From Leclercia adecarboxylata (GTDB taxonomy: Bacteria; Pseudomonadota; Gammaproteobacteria; Enterobacterales; Enterobacteriaceae): a stretch of DNA of 63,247 nt. Location: assembly GCA_002360945.1 (NCBI GenBank), contig DERO01000047.1, positions 1 through 63,247 of the forward strand, written 5' to 3'. Under the pieces are notes generated by a model. The model searched no databases, was not told where the DNA came from, and worked only from the letters and a program-made list of their open reading frames with translations. This document shows, in pieces, positions 44,442 to 53,391 of this stretch. The translations under genes and the position numbers were made by a program. Numbering within the stretch: position 1 is the first letter of the stretch; each line of letters starts with the position of its first letter.

Positions 44442-45509
44442 TCAGTTGGTGGCCGGGTATTCCTGAATGGTCACCTGCAGCGTCAGTTTCTTATCATCGC
44501 GCATCACTTCTACCGGAATGATGGAGCCAGGTCTGATCTCAGCCACCTGGTCCATGGTCTCGAGGGCCGATATAGCCGGTTTACCGTTCACCGAGACGAT
44601 AACGTCGTTAACCTTGATGCCTGCTTCCGCCGCCGGACCGCCAGGGGTCACTTCGTTCACCACAATGCCCTGGATCTGGTCGATGCCGCCACCCTGGGTA
44701 TGCAGCGGCGCAATCTCACGCCCGCCAATACCAATGTAGCCGCGGATCACCCGACCGTCGCGAATGAGCTTATCCATAATCTTGTTCGCCAACTGGAACG
44801 GGATGGCGAAGCCGATGCCTTCGGGGGTTTCCCCATCGTTGCTCTTGTCAAACGAGAGGGTGTTGATGCCCATCAGTTCGCCCAGCGAGTTCACCAGCGC
44901 GCCGCCGGAGTTACCGTGGTTGATGGAGGCGTCCGTCTGCAGGAAGTTCTGCCGCCCGGAGGGGTTCAGGCCGATACGACCCGTCGCGCTGATAATCCCC
45001 TGGGTAATGGTCTGCCCGAGGTTATAGGGGTTGCCGATCGCCAGCACCACGTCACCAATATGCGGGGTACGTTTACGGTTGATGGGGATAGTGGGCAGAC
45101 CGCCGGTGGCATTAATTTTGAGGACCGCCAGATCCGTCAGGCTGTCAGAACCGACCAGCAGGGCTTCAAAGACGCGGCCATCCTGCAGCGCAACGATGAT
45201 CTGATCGGCATCGTTGATCACATGTTTGTTGGTAATGATGTAGCCGCGCTCATCCATGATCACCCCGGAGCCGAGGGTGCGGATCTCCAGCTGATTATGG
45301 CTGGTACTGTTCAGCCCACGGTTATAGACGTTAACCACCGCAGGGGCGGCGCGGCGTACTGCCTGATTGTAACTGGCAGGTGTTTCATCTGCGCTGTCAA
45401 ACTGCGGTGCAGCCAGTTGATTGAACTGACGTAAAGAGGGCATCGCGACCAGCAACAGGCCGCCGACAACCAGGCCGATGGCGACCGAACGAATGAGCTT
45501 TAAAACCAT
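44442..45509 (-). CDS. degS: Envelope-stress protease DegS
   Basis: This 355-residue inner-membrane serine protease has one N-terminal membrane helix (about 5-25), a trypsin-like domain with the triad TNKHVIND (His), SDSLTDLAVLK (Asp) and NHGNSGGA (Ser), and one PDZ domain. When misfolded porins bind the PDZ, it cuts RseA and releases sigma-E. The start MVLKLIRSVA is chosen over the upstream frame and gives the 355 residues of E. coli. Confidence 0.97.
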   Translation of the reverse strand: MVLKLIRSVAIGLVVGGLLLVAMPSLRQFNQLAAPQFDSADETPASYNQAVRRAAPAVVNVYNRGLNSTSHNQLEIRTLGSGVIMDERGYIITNKHVINDADQIIVALQDGRVFEALLVGSDSLTDLAVLKINATGGLPTIPINRKRTPHIGDVVLAIGNPYNLGQTITQGIISATGRIGLNPSGRQNFLQTDASINHGNSGGALVNSLGELMGINTLSFDKSNDGETPEGIGFAIPFQLANKIMDKLIRDGRVIRGYIGIGGREIAPLHTQGGGIDQIQGIVVNEVTPGGPAAEAGIKVNDVIVSVNGKPAISALETMDQVAEIRPGSIIPVEVMRDDKKLTLQVTIQEYPATN

Positions 45510-45557
45510 GATACGGGCGTCGTTAAGGGAAGATCGCAAGCAGCATAGCATGACTTA

Positions 45558-45586
45558 TCCGGACATCACACGGGGTGATGTCCGGA
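45558..45586 (-). other. Perfect 12-bp hairpin between degQ and degS
   Basis: TCCGGACATCAC and GTGATGTCCGGA pair perfectly around a 5-base loop, 11 bases past the degQ stop and 48 before degS. No T run follows, so it is more likely an RNA-stability element or a pause/attenuation hairpin than a full terminator. Confidence 0.75.
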
Positions 45587-45597
45587 CGCGTACAGGC

Positions 45598-46962
45598 TTA
45601 ACGCAGCAGAATATAGAGCGTGTCGTTGCCGCGCACGATCTGCAGGGCAATAACGGTGGGTTTGCCTTCCAGTACTTTACGCATTTCGGCAATGGACTGT
45701 ACACGCACGCGGTTCACCCCAATGATCACGTCATTCTCATGCAGACCGGCCTGGGCGGCAGGGCTGCTCTTCTCAACGCTGTCAAGGGTGATGCCTTTGG
45801 TGCCGTCTTTTAACTGCCCGTCGCTTAAGGTAGCCCCTTGCAGCGCCGGGGCAATCATCTCTGCGCTGGCCGATGATGAGGTGCTTTTATCCAGCGTGAC
45901 CTGCAGATCCAGCGGTTTGCCGTCACGCAAAATGCCGAGCTTAACCGTAGCGCCTGGCTCCGTGGTGGCGATGCGCGAGCGCAGCTCGGCAAAGCTGCTT
46001 AACGGTTTATCATTCAGGCTGACGATCACGTCCCCGGATTTCACGCCCGCTTTTGCCGAGCCGGAATTCGGCAGCACTTCGCTGACGAAGGCACCGCGCT
46101 GGACGTTCAGGTTGAACGCTTTGGCGATATCCGCGCTCATTTCCGTGCCTTTAATGCCCAGCAGCCCGCGCTTCACTTCGCCGAAATCAATCAGCTGCTG
46201 TGCCAGCGTGCGGGCCATGTTGCTGGGAATGGCAAAACCAATCCCGACGCTGCCGCCGCCAGGTGCCAGAATGGCGGTGTTAATGCCGATCAGCTCTCCG
46301 TTCAGGTTCAGTAGCGCGCCGCCGGAGTTACCGCGGTTAATGGAGGCGTCGGTCTGGATAAAGTTTTCCAGCCCTTCAAGGTTCAGACCGCTACGACCCA
46401 GCGCGGAAATGATGCCGGAGGTGGCCGTCTGGCCCAGGCCAAAGGGGTTACCCACCGCGACGGCGAAATCTCCGACGCGCAGTTTGTCGGAATCGGCGAT
46501 GGCGATTTGTGTCAGACCGGTTGGGTTCTGTAGCTGCAGCAGAGCGATATCGCTCTGATCGTCCCCGCCAATCAGTTTGGCGTCAAACTCCCGGCCATCG
46601 TTCATCTGGACGCTGATTTTATCGGCATGGCTGATGACGTGGTTGTTGGTCAGGACATAGCCTTTTGCGGCATCGATCACCACGCCCGAGCCCAGGCCTT
46701 CAAAAGGCTGCGCCTGGTCAGGGGCATCATCGCCAAAATACTTTTTCAGCTCTTCCGGGATGCGCTGGCTCTGCACGGCGGTGCCTTCAACCTGCACGCT
46801 GACCACCGCGGGCAGGACTTTTTCCAGCATCGGGGCGAGGCTCGGCAGCGCCGCCTGGCCCGGGACCTGGGAAGGGATTGCGGCCGCCGCCGGATACGAT
46901 GCCGACAGCGATAATCCGATACTCAATGCTAACGCGCTCAACAGCTGATTTTTTTTGTTCAT
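45598..46962 (-). CDS. degQ: Periplasmic protease/chaperone DegQ
   Basis: This 454-residue HtrA protease has a signal peptide (end near residue 27, YPAAAA), triad TNNHVIS (His), DDQSDIALLQ (Asp) and NRGNSGGA (Ser), and two PDZ domains. It degrades and refolds unfolded periplasmic proteins as 6-, 12- or 24-mers. The LA loop is shorter than in DegP, which identifies DegQ. It precedes degS in the same direction. Confidence 0.97.
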   Translation of the reverse strand: MNKKNQLLSALALSIGLSLSASYPAAAAIPSQVPGQAALPSLAPMLEKVLPAVVSVQVEGTAVQSQRIPEELKKYFGDDAPDQAQPFEGLGSGVVIDAAKGYVLTNNHVISHADKISVQMNDGREFDAKLIGGDDQSDIALLQLQNPTGLTQIAIADSDKLRVGDFAVAVGNPFGLGQTATSGIISALGRSGLNLEGLENFIQTDASINRGNSGGALLNLNGELIGINTAILAPGGGSVGIGFAIPSNMARTLAQQLIDFGEVKRGLLGIKGTEMSADIAKAFNLNVQRGAFVSEVLPNSGSAKAGVKSGDVIVSLNDKPLSSFAELRSRIATTEPGATVKLGILRDGKPLDLQVTLDKSTSSSASAEMIAPALQGATLSDGQLKDGTKGITLDSVEKSSPAAQAGLHENDVIIGVNRVRVQSIAEMRKVLEGKPTVIALQIVRGNDTLYILLR

Positions 46963-47087
46963 TTATGCTGGCTCTCGCAACCTGGAATGAAGGAATAACG
47001 GCCCTGAAACAGTCTGATGTTATTGAATTTTAAAACGCTGAACAATGAGGTGTTTGACTAAATAATAGCTGGGGTGCGGAAGAAAGG

Positions 47088-47110
47088 ACGGGCGCAATGG
47101 CTGCGCCCGT
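47088..47110 (-). terminator. Hairpin after zapG
   Basis: ACGGGCGCA and TGCGCCCGT form a 9-bp perfect stem with a 5-base loop, followed on the minus strand by CCTTTCTT. It begins 22 bases past the zapG stop. The T run is broken, so it is a moderate terminator at best. Confidence 0.65.
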
Positions 47111-47132
47111 AAAATTTATTTGCGATGTGCGA

Positions 47133-47531
47133 TTAATCGCGCTTTGCGCCACCGCGCAGCAGGCCGGATGCGCCTTCGGAGTAGTCACGCGGCATCTGTA
47201 CCGGCGCCTGATCGTTACTGGCTTCGGACTCTGCCAGACGGTTGCGGAATGGATTGTTCTCTGCGCTCATCTCCGGCAGCAGGCTGCTGGAGCTTTTCGC
47301 CATGTGCTGATAAAGCTTGCGGTAATCGTGGGCCATGTTGTCCAGCAGTTCGGCGCTCTGGGCAAAGTGGTTTACCAGCTCTTCACGATACTCATCCAGT
47401 TCAGCTTTGTTCTTTTCCAGTTCGTACTGCAACGCCTGTTGCTGGCGCAATTTGCGATTTCCAAAACGCATGGCCACGGCACCGATAGCGATACCGACGA
47501 CTAAACCAATTAGCGCATATTCCCAGGTCAT
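47133..47531 (-). CDS. zapG: Cell-envelope/division protein ZapG (YhcB)
   Basis: This 132-residue protein has one N-terminal membrane helix (about 4-22), then a coiled coil (RQQQALQYELEKNKAELDEYREEL) and a disordered tail. E. coli YhcB is linked to divisome, peptidoglycan and LPS balance; its deletion causes envelope defects. It is divergent from zapE across 190 bp, which hold both promoters and no gene. Confidence 0.95.
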   Translation of the reverse strand: MTWEYALIGLVVGIAIGAVAMRFGNRKLRQQQALQYELEKNKAELDEYREELVNHFAQSAELLDNMAHDYRKLYQHMAKSSSSLLPEMSAENNPFRNRLAESEASNDQAPVQMPRDYSEGASGLLRGGAKRD

Positions 47532-47721
47532 GAACTTCTCCCGTTGTCTTGTGGTTCCGTAGGGTGTTGGCTCGGCTTCATGCCTGTGCCTGATTATGCC
47601 ACTATAACCGCTATTTCCTTAGAAGTGGAATCCCACCGCATCATCGCGTACTGTAGAACGGCCTTTTTTTCGCCAACTGAACAGGCTGACGGATAATAAT
47701 TGAAGGAATAACAATAAGATC

Positions 47722-48846
47722 ATGCAAAGCCTTTCCCCGACATCGCATTACCAACAGGCCCTGAACGAGGGCTCCCACCAGCCAGATGACGTACAGCGTG
47801 AAGCGGTAAGACGTCTGGACAGCATCTGGCAGCAGTTGGCCACCCAGCCGACCGAGGCCGCCCCTGCGGGAGGACTCAAGGCCGCGTTTGGACGACTGCT
47901 GGGCAAGAAAGCGCCGCAGGGCGTCACGCCGGTACGCGGCTTATATATGTGGGGCGGGGTAGGGCGCGGCAAAACCTGGCTGATGGATCTGTTTTACCAG
48001 AGCCTGCCGGGAACGCGTAAGCAGCGTCTTCATTTTCACCGCTTTATGCTGCGGGTGCATGAAGAGCTGACGGCCCTGCAGGGGCAGAGCGATCCACTGG
48101 ATATCGTGGCCGAGCGCTTCAAAGCCGAAACCGACGTGCTGTGCTTCGATGAATTTTTTGTCTCCGATATTACCGACGCCATGCTGCTGGGGGGGCTGAT
48201 GAAAGCGCTGTTTGCCCGCGGCATTACGCTGGTGGCGACCTCCAACATCCCACCGGATGAGCTCTACCGTAACGGTCTGCAACGCGCCCGTTTCTTGCCC
48301 GCTATCGATGCGATAAAAGAGCATTGCGACATCATGAACGTCGATGCTGGCGTCGACTATCGCCTGCGTACCCTGACCCAGGCCCATCTTTGGATCTCAC
48401 CGTTAAACGACGACACGCAGCAGCAGATGGACAAGCTGTGGCTGGCGCTGGCAGGGGCCAGACGTGATAACGCCGACGTGCTGGAGGTCAACCATCGCCC
48501 GCTGCAAACCCTGGGCATTGTCAATCAAACCCTCGCCGTGTCGTTTGCCACCCTGTGTGTCGATGCCCGCAGCCAGCACGACTATATAGCGCTCTCGCGT
48601 CTGTTCCACACGGTGATGCTGTTCGATGTGCCGGTGATGACCACCCTGATGGAGAGCGAAGCCCGACGCTTTATCGCGCTGGTCGATGAGTTTTACGAAC
48701 GTCACGTCAAGCTGGTGGTGAGCGCCGCCGTCCCTTTATATGAAATCTATCAGGGGGAGCGGCTGAAGTTTGAGTTCCAGCGCTGCCTGTCGCGCCTGCA
48801 GGAGATGCAAAGCGAAGAGTACCTGAAGCGCGAGCACATGCCTTAA
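47722..48846 (+). CDS. zapE: Division-associated ATPase ZapE
   Basis: This 374-residue AFG1-like AAA ATPase binds FtsZ and destabilises its polymers under low oxygen or heat. Walker A is GGVGRGKTW and Walker B is VLCFDEFFV. The sensor region TSNIPPDELYRNGLQRARFLP is typical of the AFG1 family. A dispersed hairpin repeat follows. Confidence 0.96.
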   Translation: MQSLSPTSHYQQALNEGSHQPDDVQREAVRRLDSIWQQLATQPTEAAPAGGLKAAFGRLLGKKAPQGVTPVRGLYMWGGVGRGKTWLMDLFYQSLPGTRKQRLHFHRFMLRVHEELTALQGQSDPLDIVAERFKAETDVLCFDEFFVSDITDAMLLGGLMKALFARGITLVATSNIPPDELYRNGLQRARFLPAIDAIKEHCDIMNVDAGVDYRLRTLTQAHLWISPLNDDTQQQMDKLWLALAGARRDNADVLEVNHRPLQTLGIVNQTLAVSFATLCVDARSQHDYIALSRLFHTVMLFDVPVMTTLMESEARRFIALVDEFYERHVKLVVSAAVPLYEIYQGERLKFEFQRCLSRLQEMQSEEYLKREHMP

Positions 48847-48855
48847 TAATAGCTA

Positions 48856-48890
48856 CCCTCTCCCTGTGGGAGAGGGGCTGGGGGTGAGGG
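48856..48890. repeat. CCCTCTCCC hairpin repeat, long copy
   Basis: This shares CCCTCTCCC-TGT-GGGAGAGGG with the copy at 35374, then continues GCTGGGGGTGAGGG. Only this copy has the second part. It lies between zapE and rplM and may also end zapE transcription. Confidence 0.75.
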
Positions 48891-48946
48891 CACCAGACCG
48901 CACTGTCTTCACCCCGGAAAAACCCGCCTCAAATCACAATTAGGGG

Positions 48947-48975
48947 TCGACCTTTACCCCTGACTTCTCTATAAT
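48947..48975 (+). promoter_or_regulatory. rplM-rpsI promoter
   Basis: TCGACC (-35, 48947-48952) lies 17 bases from a perfect TATAAT (48970-48975). The leader to rplM is about 155 bases and contains pyrimidine-rich and stem-forming stretches. In E. coli L13 represses its own translation through this leader; the region is a good place to look for the same element. Confidence 0.8.
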
Positions 48976-49114
48976 CTTGCGACCCCACGTTACAAGAAGG
49001 TTTTTTTCCCAAAACTTTCTCTGCGCCGGCATAGGCTATTCGAAGGGGTAGGTTTGCTGGACAATGTCGTGTGAACCTCAACTACTAAACGTTTGGGTGT
49101 TCACCAACGTGTAA

Positions 49115-49567
<453 letters not shown>

Positions 49568-49579
49568 TCGGGATTATAG

Positions 49580-49975
<396 letters not shown>

Positions 49976-50007
49976 TTTGTTTCTGCTTCGGCAGAGTACA
50001 ATTGGCG

Positions 50008-50033
50008 AAAAACCCGCTTCGGCGGGTTTTTTT
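50008..50033 (+). terminator. Intrinsic terminator of rplM-rpsI
   Basis: AAAAACCCGC-TTCG-GCGGGTTTTT forms a 10-bp stem with the stable TTCG loop and a T run, beginning 32 bases after rpsI. Confidence 0.95.
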
Positions 50034-50287
50034 ATGGGTAACGTAGAGGTTATCCACATACAGACGTCCTTTCTGACCTCTTTTTCGGCATTTCCAGAAT
50101 CCCCTCACCACAAAGGCCGCAAAATCTGGTAAACTATCATCCACTTTTCTGTCCAAATAACGGTGAATGCTCGATTTTTGTTCGATTTTTGAACAAAAGG
50201 AGAAATTCTCAGGGATGGACAACAAAACATCTGGCTGGCCTGTATGGCTGGTAGCAGTAAAAATTCTGAATATACCTGGAGGTTTTC

Positions 50288-50926
50288 ATGGCTGTCGCTG
50301 CCAACAAACGTTCGGTAATGACGCTGTTTTCTGGTCCTACTGACATTTATAGCCATCAGGTTCGTATCGTGCTGGCCGAGAAGGGTGTCAGTTTTGAGAT
50401 CGAGCATGTGGAAAAGGATAACCCGCCTCAGGATCTTATCGATCTCAATCCAAGCCAGAGCGTACCAACGCTGGTGGATCGTGAGCTGACCCTGTGGGAA
50501 TCCCGTATCATTATGGAATACCTGGATGAACGTTTCCCGCATCCGCCACTGATGCCGGTCTATCCGGTTGCCCGTGGTGAAAGCCGCCTGTACATGCAGC
50601 GTATCGAGAAAGACTGGTATACGCTGATGAACGTTATTGTGAACGGCTCCTCCTCAGAAGCCGATGCTGCGCGTAAACAGCTGCGTGAAGAGCTGCTGGC
50701 GATTGCACCGGTATTCGGTCAGCGTCCGTTCTTCCTGAGCGACGAGTTCAGCCTGGTCGATTGCTACCTGGCTCCGCTGCTGTGGCGTCTGCCTATTCTG
50801 GGCGTCGAGTTTAGCGGCCCTGGCGCGAAAGAGCTCAAAGGCTATATGACGCGTGTGTTCGAACGCGACTCATTCCTGGCTTCACTCACAGAAGCTGAAC
50901 GTGAAATGCGTCTCGGCCGGGGTTAA
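50288..50926 (+). CDS. sspA: Stringent starvation protein A
   Basis: This 212-residue RNA polymerase-associated protein has a glutathione-transferase fold without enzyme activity (LFSGPTDIYSHQVRIVLAEKGV, then PSQSVPTLVDRELTLWESRIIMEYLDE). It helps cells survive starvation and acid by lowering H-NS. TGGAGG 5 bases upstream sets the start. The 254 bases after the rpsI terminator hold its promoter and a small inverted repeat (TTTGTTC/GAACAAA, 50177-50197). Confidence 0.98.
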   Translation: MAVAANKRSVMTLFSGPTDIYSHQVRIVLAEKGVSFEIEHVEKDNPPQDLIDLNPSQSVPTLVDRELTLWESRIIMEYLDERFPHPPLMPVYPVARGESRLYMQRIEKDWYTLMNVIVNGSSSEADAARKQLREELLAIAPVFGQRPFFLSDEFSLVDCYLAPLLWRLPILGVEFSGPGAKELKGYMTRVFERDSFLASLTEAEREMRLGRG

Positions 50927-51423
50927 TGATTGTGGAAATGTCACAGCTATCTCCACGCCGTCCTTATCTGCTGCGCGCCTTCTATGAATGGCTGCTGGAT
51001 AACCAGCTCACGCCGCACCTGGTAGTGGATGTGACGTTACCTGACGTGCAAGTACCGATGGAGTACGCGCGCGACGGGCAGATCGTACTGAATATTGCAC
51101 CGCGTGCGGTAGGTAACCTGGAACTGGCGAATGATGAAGTGCGCTTTAACGCGCGTTTCGGTGGCGTTCCGCGTCAGGTTTCTGTGCCGCTGGCTGCCGT
51201 ACTGGCTATCTATGCCCGTGAAAACGGCGCAGGCACCATGTTTGAGCCGGAAGCGGCTTATGATGAAGACGTTTCCAGCCTCAATGATGAAAACGGCGCG
51301 ACTGAAAGCGAAAGCGAGCCAGTCATGTCGATCATCGACGGCGACAAACCGGATCACGATGACGATCCTGACGATACTCCGCCTCCGCGCGGCGGCCGTC
51401 CGGCCCTCCGCGTAGTGAAATAA
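50926..51423 (+). CDS. sspB: ClpXP adaptor SspB
   Basis: This 165-residue adaptor brings ssrA-tagged proteins to ClpXP. An N-terminal tag-binding domain (PRRPYLLRAFYEWLLDNQLTPHLVVDV) is joined by an acidic linker to the ClpX-binding tail RGGRPALRVVK. The first ATG overlaps the sspA stop (TAATG). By alignment the E. coli start corresponds to the GTG at 50932, so two or more start codons are possible. Translation is coupled to sspA in any case. Confidence 0.97.
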   Translation: MIVEMSQLSPRRPYLLRAFYEWLLDNQLTPHLVVDVTLPDVQVPMEYARDGQIVLNIAPRAVGNLELANDEVRFNARFGGVPRQVSVPLAAVLAIYARENGAGTMFEPEAAYDEDVSSLNDENGATESESEPVMSIIDGDKPDHDDDPDDTPPPRGGRPALRVVK

Positions 51424-51425
51424 TA

Positions 51426-51449
51426 AAAAGGGCCTCTGGCCCTTTTTTT
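51426..51449 (+). terminator. Intrinsic terminator of sspAB
   Basis: AAAAGGGCC-TCT-GGCCCTTTT, a 9-bp stem with A and T runs on both sides, lies just after the sspB stop. Confidence 0.94.
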
Positions 51450-51812
51450 ATGGCTGGAAAAAATTACATATTAATTATCAATATATTAAGTCTGTAAGCT
51501 ATAAATAATAGATTATTAGTGTGTGAAACGTATCTATAACGCTTTTTAAATACATTTGTGCCTCTTCACGCCTGCAACCCGCTTAAATACCTTTTCCATT
51601 CGGAAAGTTATTACAAAAAACTATCATATTAAATATTTTTGATAATTGTTGTAGTTAACTTAAATACTATTAATAGGATTATCCTGTAATCTTACCCACA
51701 CTATTTATTACAAATAGTCTATGTTTGACTTATTTCATAGTAAGTCGCATTACTCCGCCAAGGACACGACCAACCGGATCCGTTGTTGGTCGTTAAAATT
51801 TAAGGAAAGAAA
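51450..51812 (+). promoter_or_regulatory. AT-rich control region of the fimbrial operon
   Basis: These 363 bp are much richer in A+T than the surroundings, with runs such as TATTAATTATCAATATATTA near 51467, a sign of H-NS-silenced accessory DNA. No gene is seen. A perfect 9-bp hairpin (ACGACCAAC 51766-51774 paired with GTTGGTCGT 51785-51793) lies in the leader 19 bases before the first pilin, directly before its AAGGAAAG ribosome site. I saw no long flanking inverted repeats of a phase switch. Confidence 0.65.
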
Positions 51813-52529
51813 ATGACTCAGTTTAAAAAGACATTATCCACTTTAAGTGTATGTGCTGCTCTGTTGATGGCCGCTCAGGCAAATGCTGCTACCGATACCA
51901 CGCTGAAAGTGAGTGGCTCAATTGTACCTGCGGCTTGCTCTCCTTCCCTGAGCAACAGTGGTGAAGTGTCATTTGGTTCAATTGCTGCTGCCTCCATCAA
52001 AAATGCCGCTGAGGGCAACTCTCTGGTACAGCTAGGTACAAAAGATATTACGTTGACCATCTCCTGTGAAGCGAATGCAGCCGTCGGCTTTAAAATGCTC
52101 GATAACCGTGCCAGCTCCGCTGTTGCTCTGTCTTCTTCTGCATTTATTAACGCGGCAATTTCTGGCGGAACCCCGGCTAACCAGCCTTACTTCGGCTTTG
52201 GCCTGGGTCTGGCATCTAATAATGCTAAGATCGGTGCTTATACCGTTACTGTTGATACAGCAAGCGTTACCGCTGATGGCGCATCGGTTGGTGTGGTTTA
52301 CTCTGATGACAACGGCAGCAGCTGGCATACCGGTGATAAAACCCGTCAGACCTCTGATAATGCGCGTGTTTTAGCTGTCTCTGATAAATCGGGCACTGCT
52401 GAGCCTAAGTTGTTTAAAGAGGCCACTCTGCCGCTGAAAATCTCAGCAGGCGTTCAAACCACCTCTGTTCTGGGCGGGGATGAAATTACTCTCGATGGTA
52501 ATGCAACCCTGAGCCTTGTTTACCTCTAA
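51813..52529 (+). CDS. gltF: DUF1120 fimbrial subunit, GltF-like
   Basis: This 238-residue secreted protein has a 25-residue signal peptide ending QANA. The conserved DUF1120 pattern follows: an early Cys in ACSPSLSNSGEVSFG, a partner Cys in LTISCEA, and the C-terminal strand LDGNATLSLVYL. In K-12 as I recall it, GltF has this same family layout. First place, strong ribosome site and leader hairpin suggest the main pilin of this chaperone-usher operon. A 170-base gap with a weak GC hairpin (52548-52586) separates it from the chaperone, as if to set a high pilin ratio. Confidence 0.8.
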   Translation: MTQFKKTLSTLSVCAALLMAAQANAATDTTLKVSGSIVPAACSPSLSNSGEVSFGSIAAASIKNAAEGNSLVQLGTKDITLTISCEANAAVGFKMLDNRASSAVALSSSAFINAAISGGTPANQPYFGFGLGLASNNAKIGAYTVTVDTASVTADGASVGVVYSDDNGSSWHTGDKTRQTSDNARVLAVSDKSGTAEPKLFKEATLPLKISAGVQTTSVLGGDEITLDGNATLSLVYL

Positions 52530-52699
52530 GCGGTAATAATAATGCGCGCGGCGTTATAAAATTTGCGGATAAAAATGTCGCGCCGCATTTAAAATAATTT
52601 TATTATTATCAAATACATTCTCTTTTATATTTTCTGAATTAATTGTCAATACCTTCTGAATTAACTTCTCCAAATTACCATTAAGTTATTGAGATTATT

Positions 52700-53371
52700 A
52701 TGAAGCGTAGTGTTATTTTTTCACTATTATTTATTTCTATGCAGGCTTGCGCCGCCGGCATGGTACCGGAAACTTCTGTTTTATTAGTTGATGGAGCGAA
52801 AGGTGAAGCCAGTATGAATATTACCAATACGGATTCAGTTCCTGCTCTCCTGTATACCAATATTGTTGACTTGCCTGAAAGTAATAAATCTGTCCGTTTG
52901 ATTGTCTCCCAACCGGTAGTTCGGGTTGAGGCGGGTGCCGTGCAGCGTATGCGGTTTATGTTGCAGATGGATAAACCATTAACTCAGCAGGAATTAAAAC
53001 GGGTCACTTTCGAAGGTATCCCGCCCAAAATAAAAGGTCAAGAAAGGCTGGCTGTCACCATCCGTCAGGATTTACCAGTGATCATCCATCCTGTCGGTCT
53101 TAAGGAGGACCCAACGCCCTGGAAACATTTGCAGTGGCTTAAAAGCGGAAACTCTCTCATCGTTAAGAATCCATCAGATTATGTTGTTCGTATGACGACC
53201 GGATTCACTTCATTACCCTCCGGCCGGCCGGGAACGCTGAAAAATACCTACCTGTTGCCTCACTCCAGTATGACCGTAACCTTACCTGATAAAGCCGATA
53301 GTAAAGTCGAGTTTTATCCTGCGAGTCGTTATGGCTATAAAGGGGAACGTTATATCGCGCCGCTTCAATAA
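52700..53371 (+). CDS. yhcA: Periplasmic fimbrial chaperone, YhcA-like
   Basis: This 223-residue PapD-like chaperone has a signal peptide of about 18 residues and two immunoglobulin-like domains. It would hold pilin subunits in the periplasm by donor-strand complementation. The first domain reads ETSVLLVDGAKGEASMNITNTDS and the G1 strand SNKSVRLIVSQPVVRVEAG. The Arg8 and Lys112 of PapD/FimC seem absent: by eye they align with V and P. The usher starts 20 bases downstream. Confidence 0.88.
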   Translation: MKRSVIFSLLFISMQACAAGMVPETSVLLVDGAKGEASMNITNTDSVPALLYTNIVDLPESNKSVRLIVSQPVVRVEAGAVQRMRFMLQMDKPLTQQELKRVTFEGIPPKIKGQERLAVTIRQDLPVIIHPVGLKEDPTPWKHLQWLKSGNSLIVKNPSDYVVRMTTGFTSLPSGRPGTLKNTYLLPHSSMTVTLPDKADSKVEFYPASRYGYKGERYIAPLQ

Positions 53372-53391
53372 GCTGTTCAAGGAAAACACGG

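Noticed and set aside
51450..51812. Possible invertible promoter (phase switch) for the fimbriae
   Set aside because: Only a short 9-bp hairpin with a 10-base loop is present. No separated inverted repeats of the fimS type and no recombinase gene are seen.
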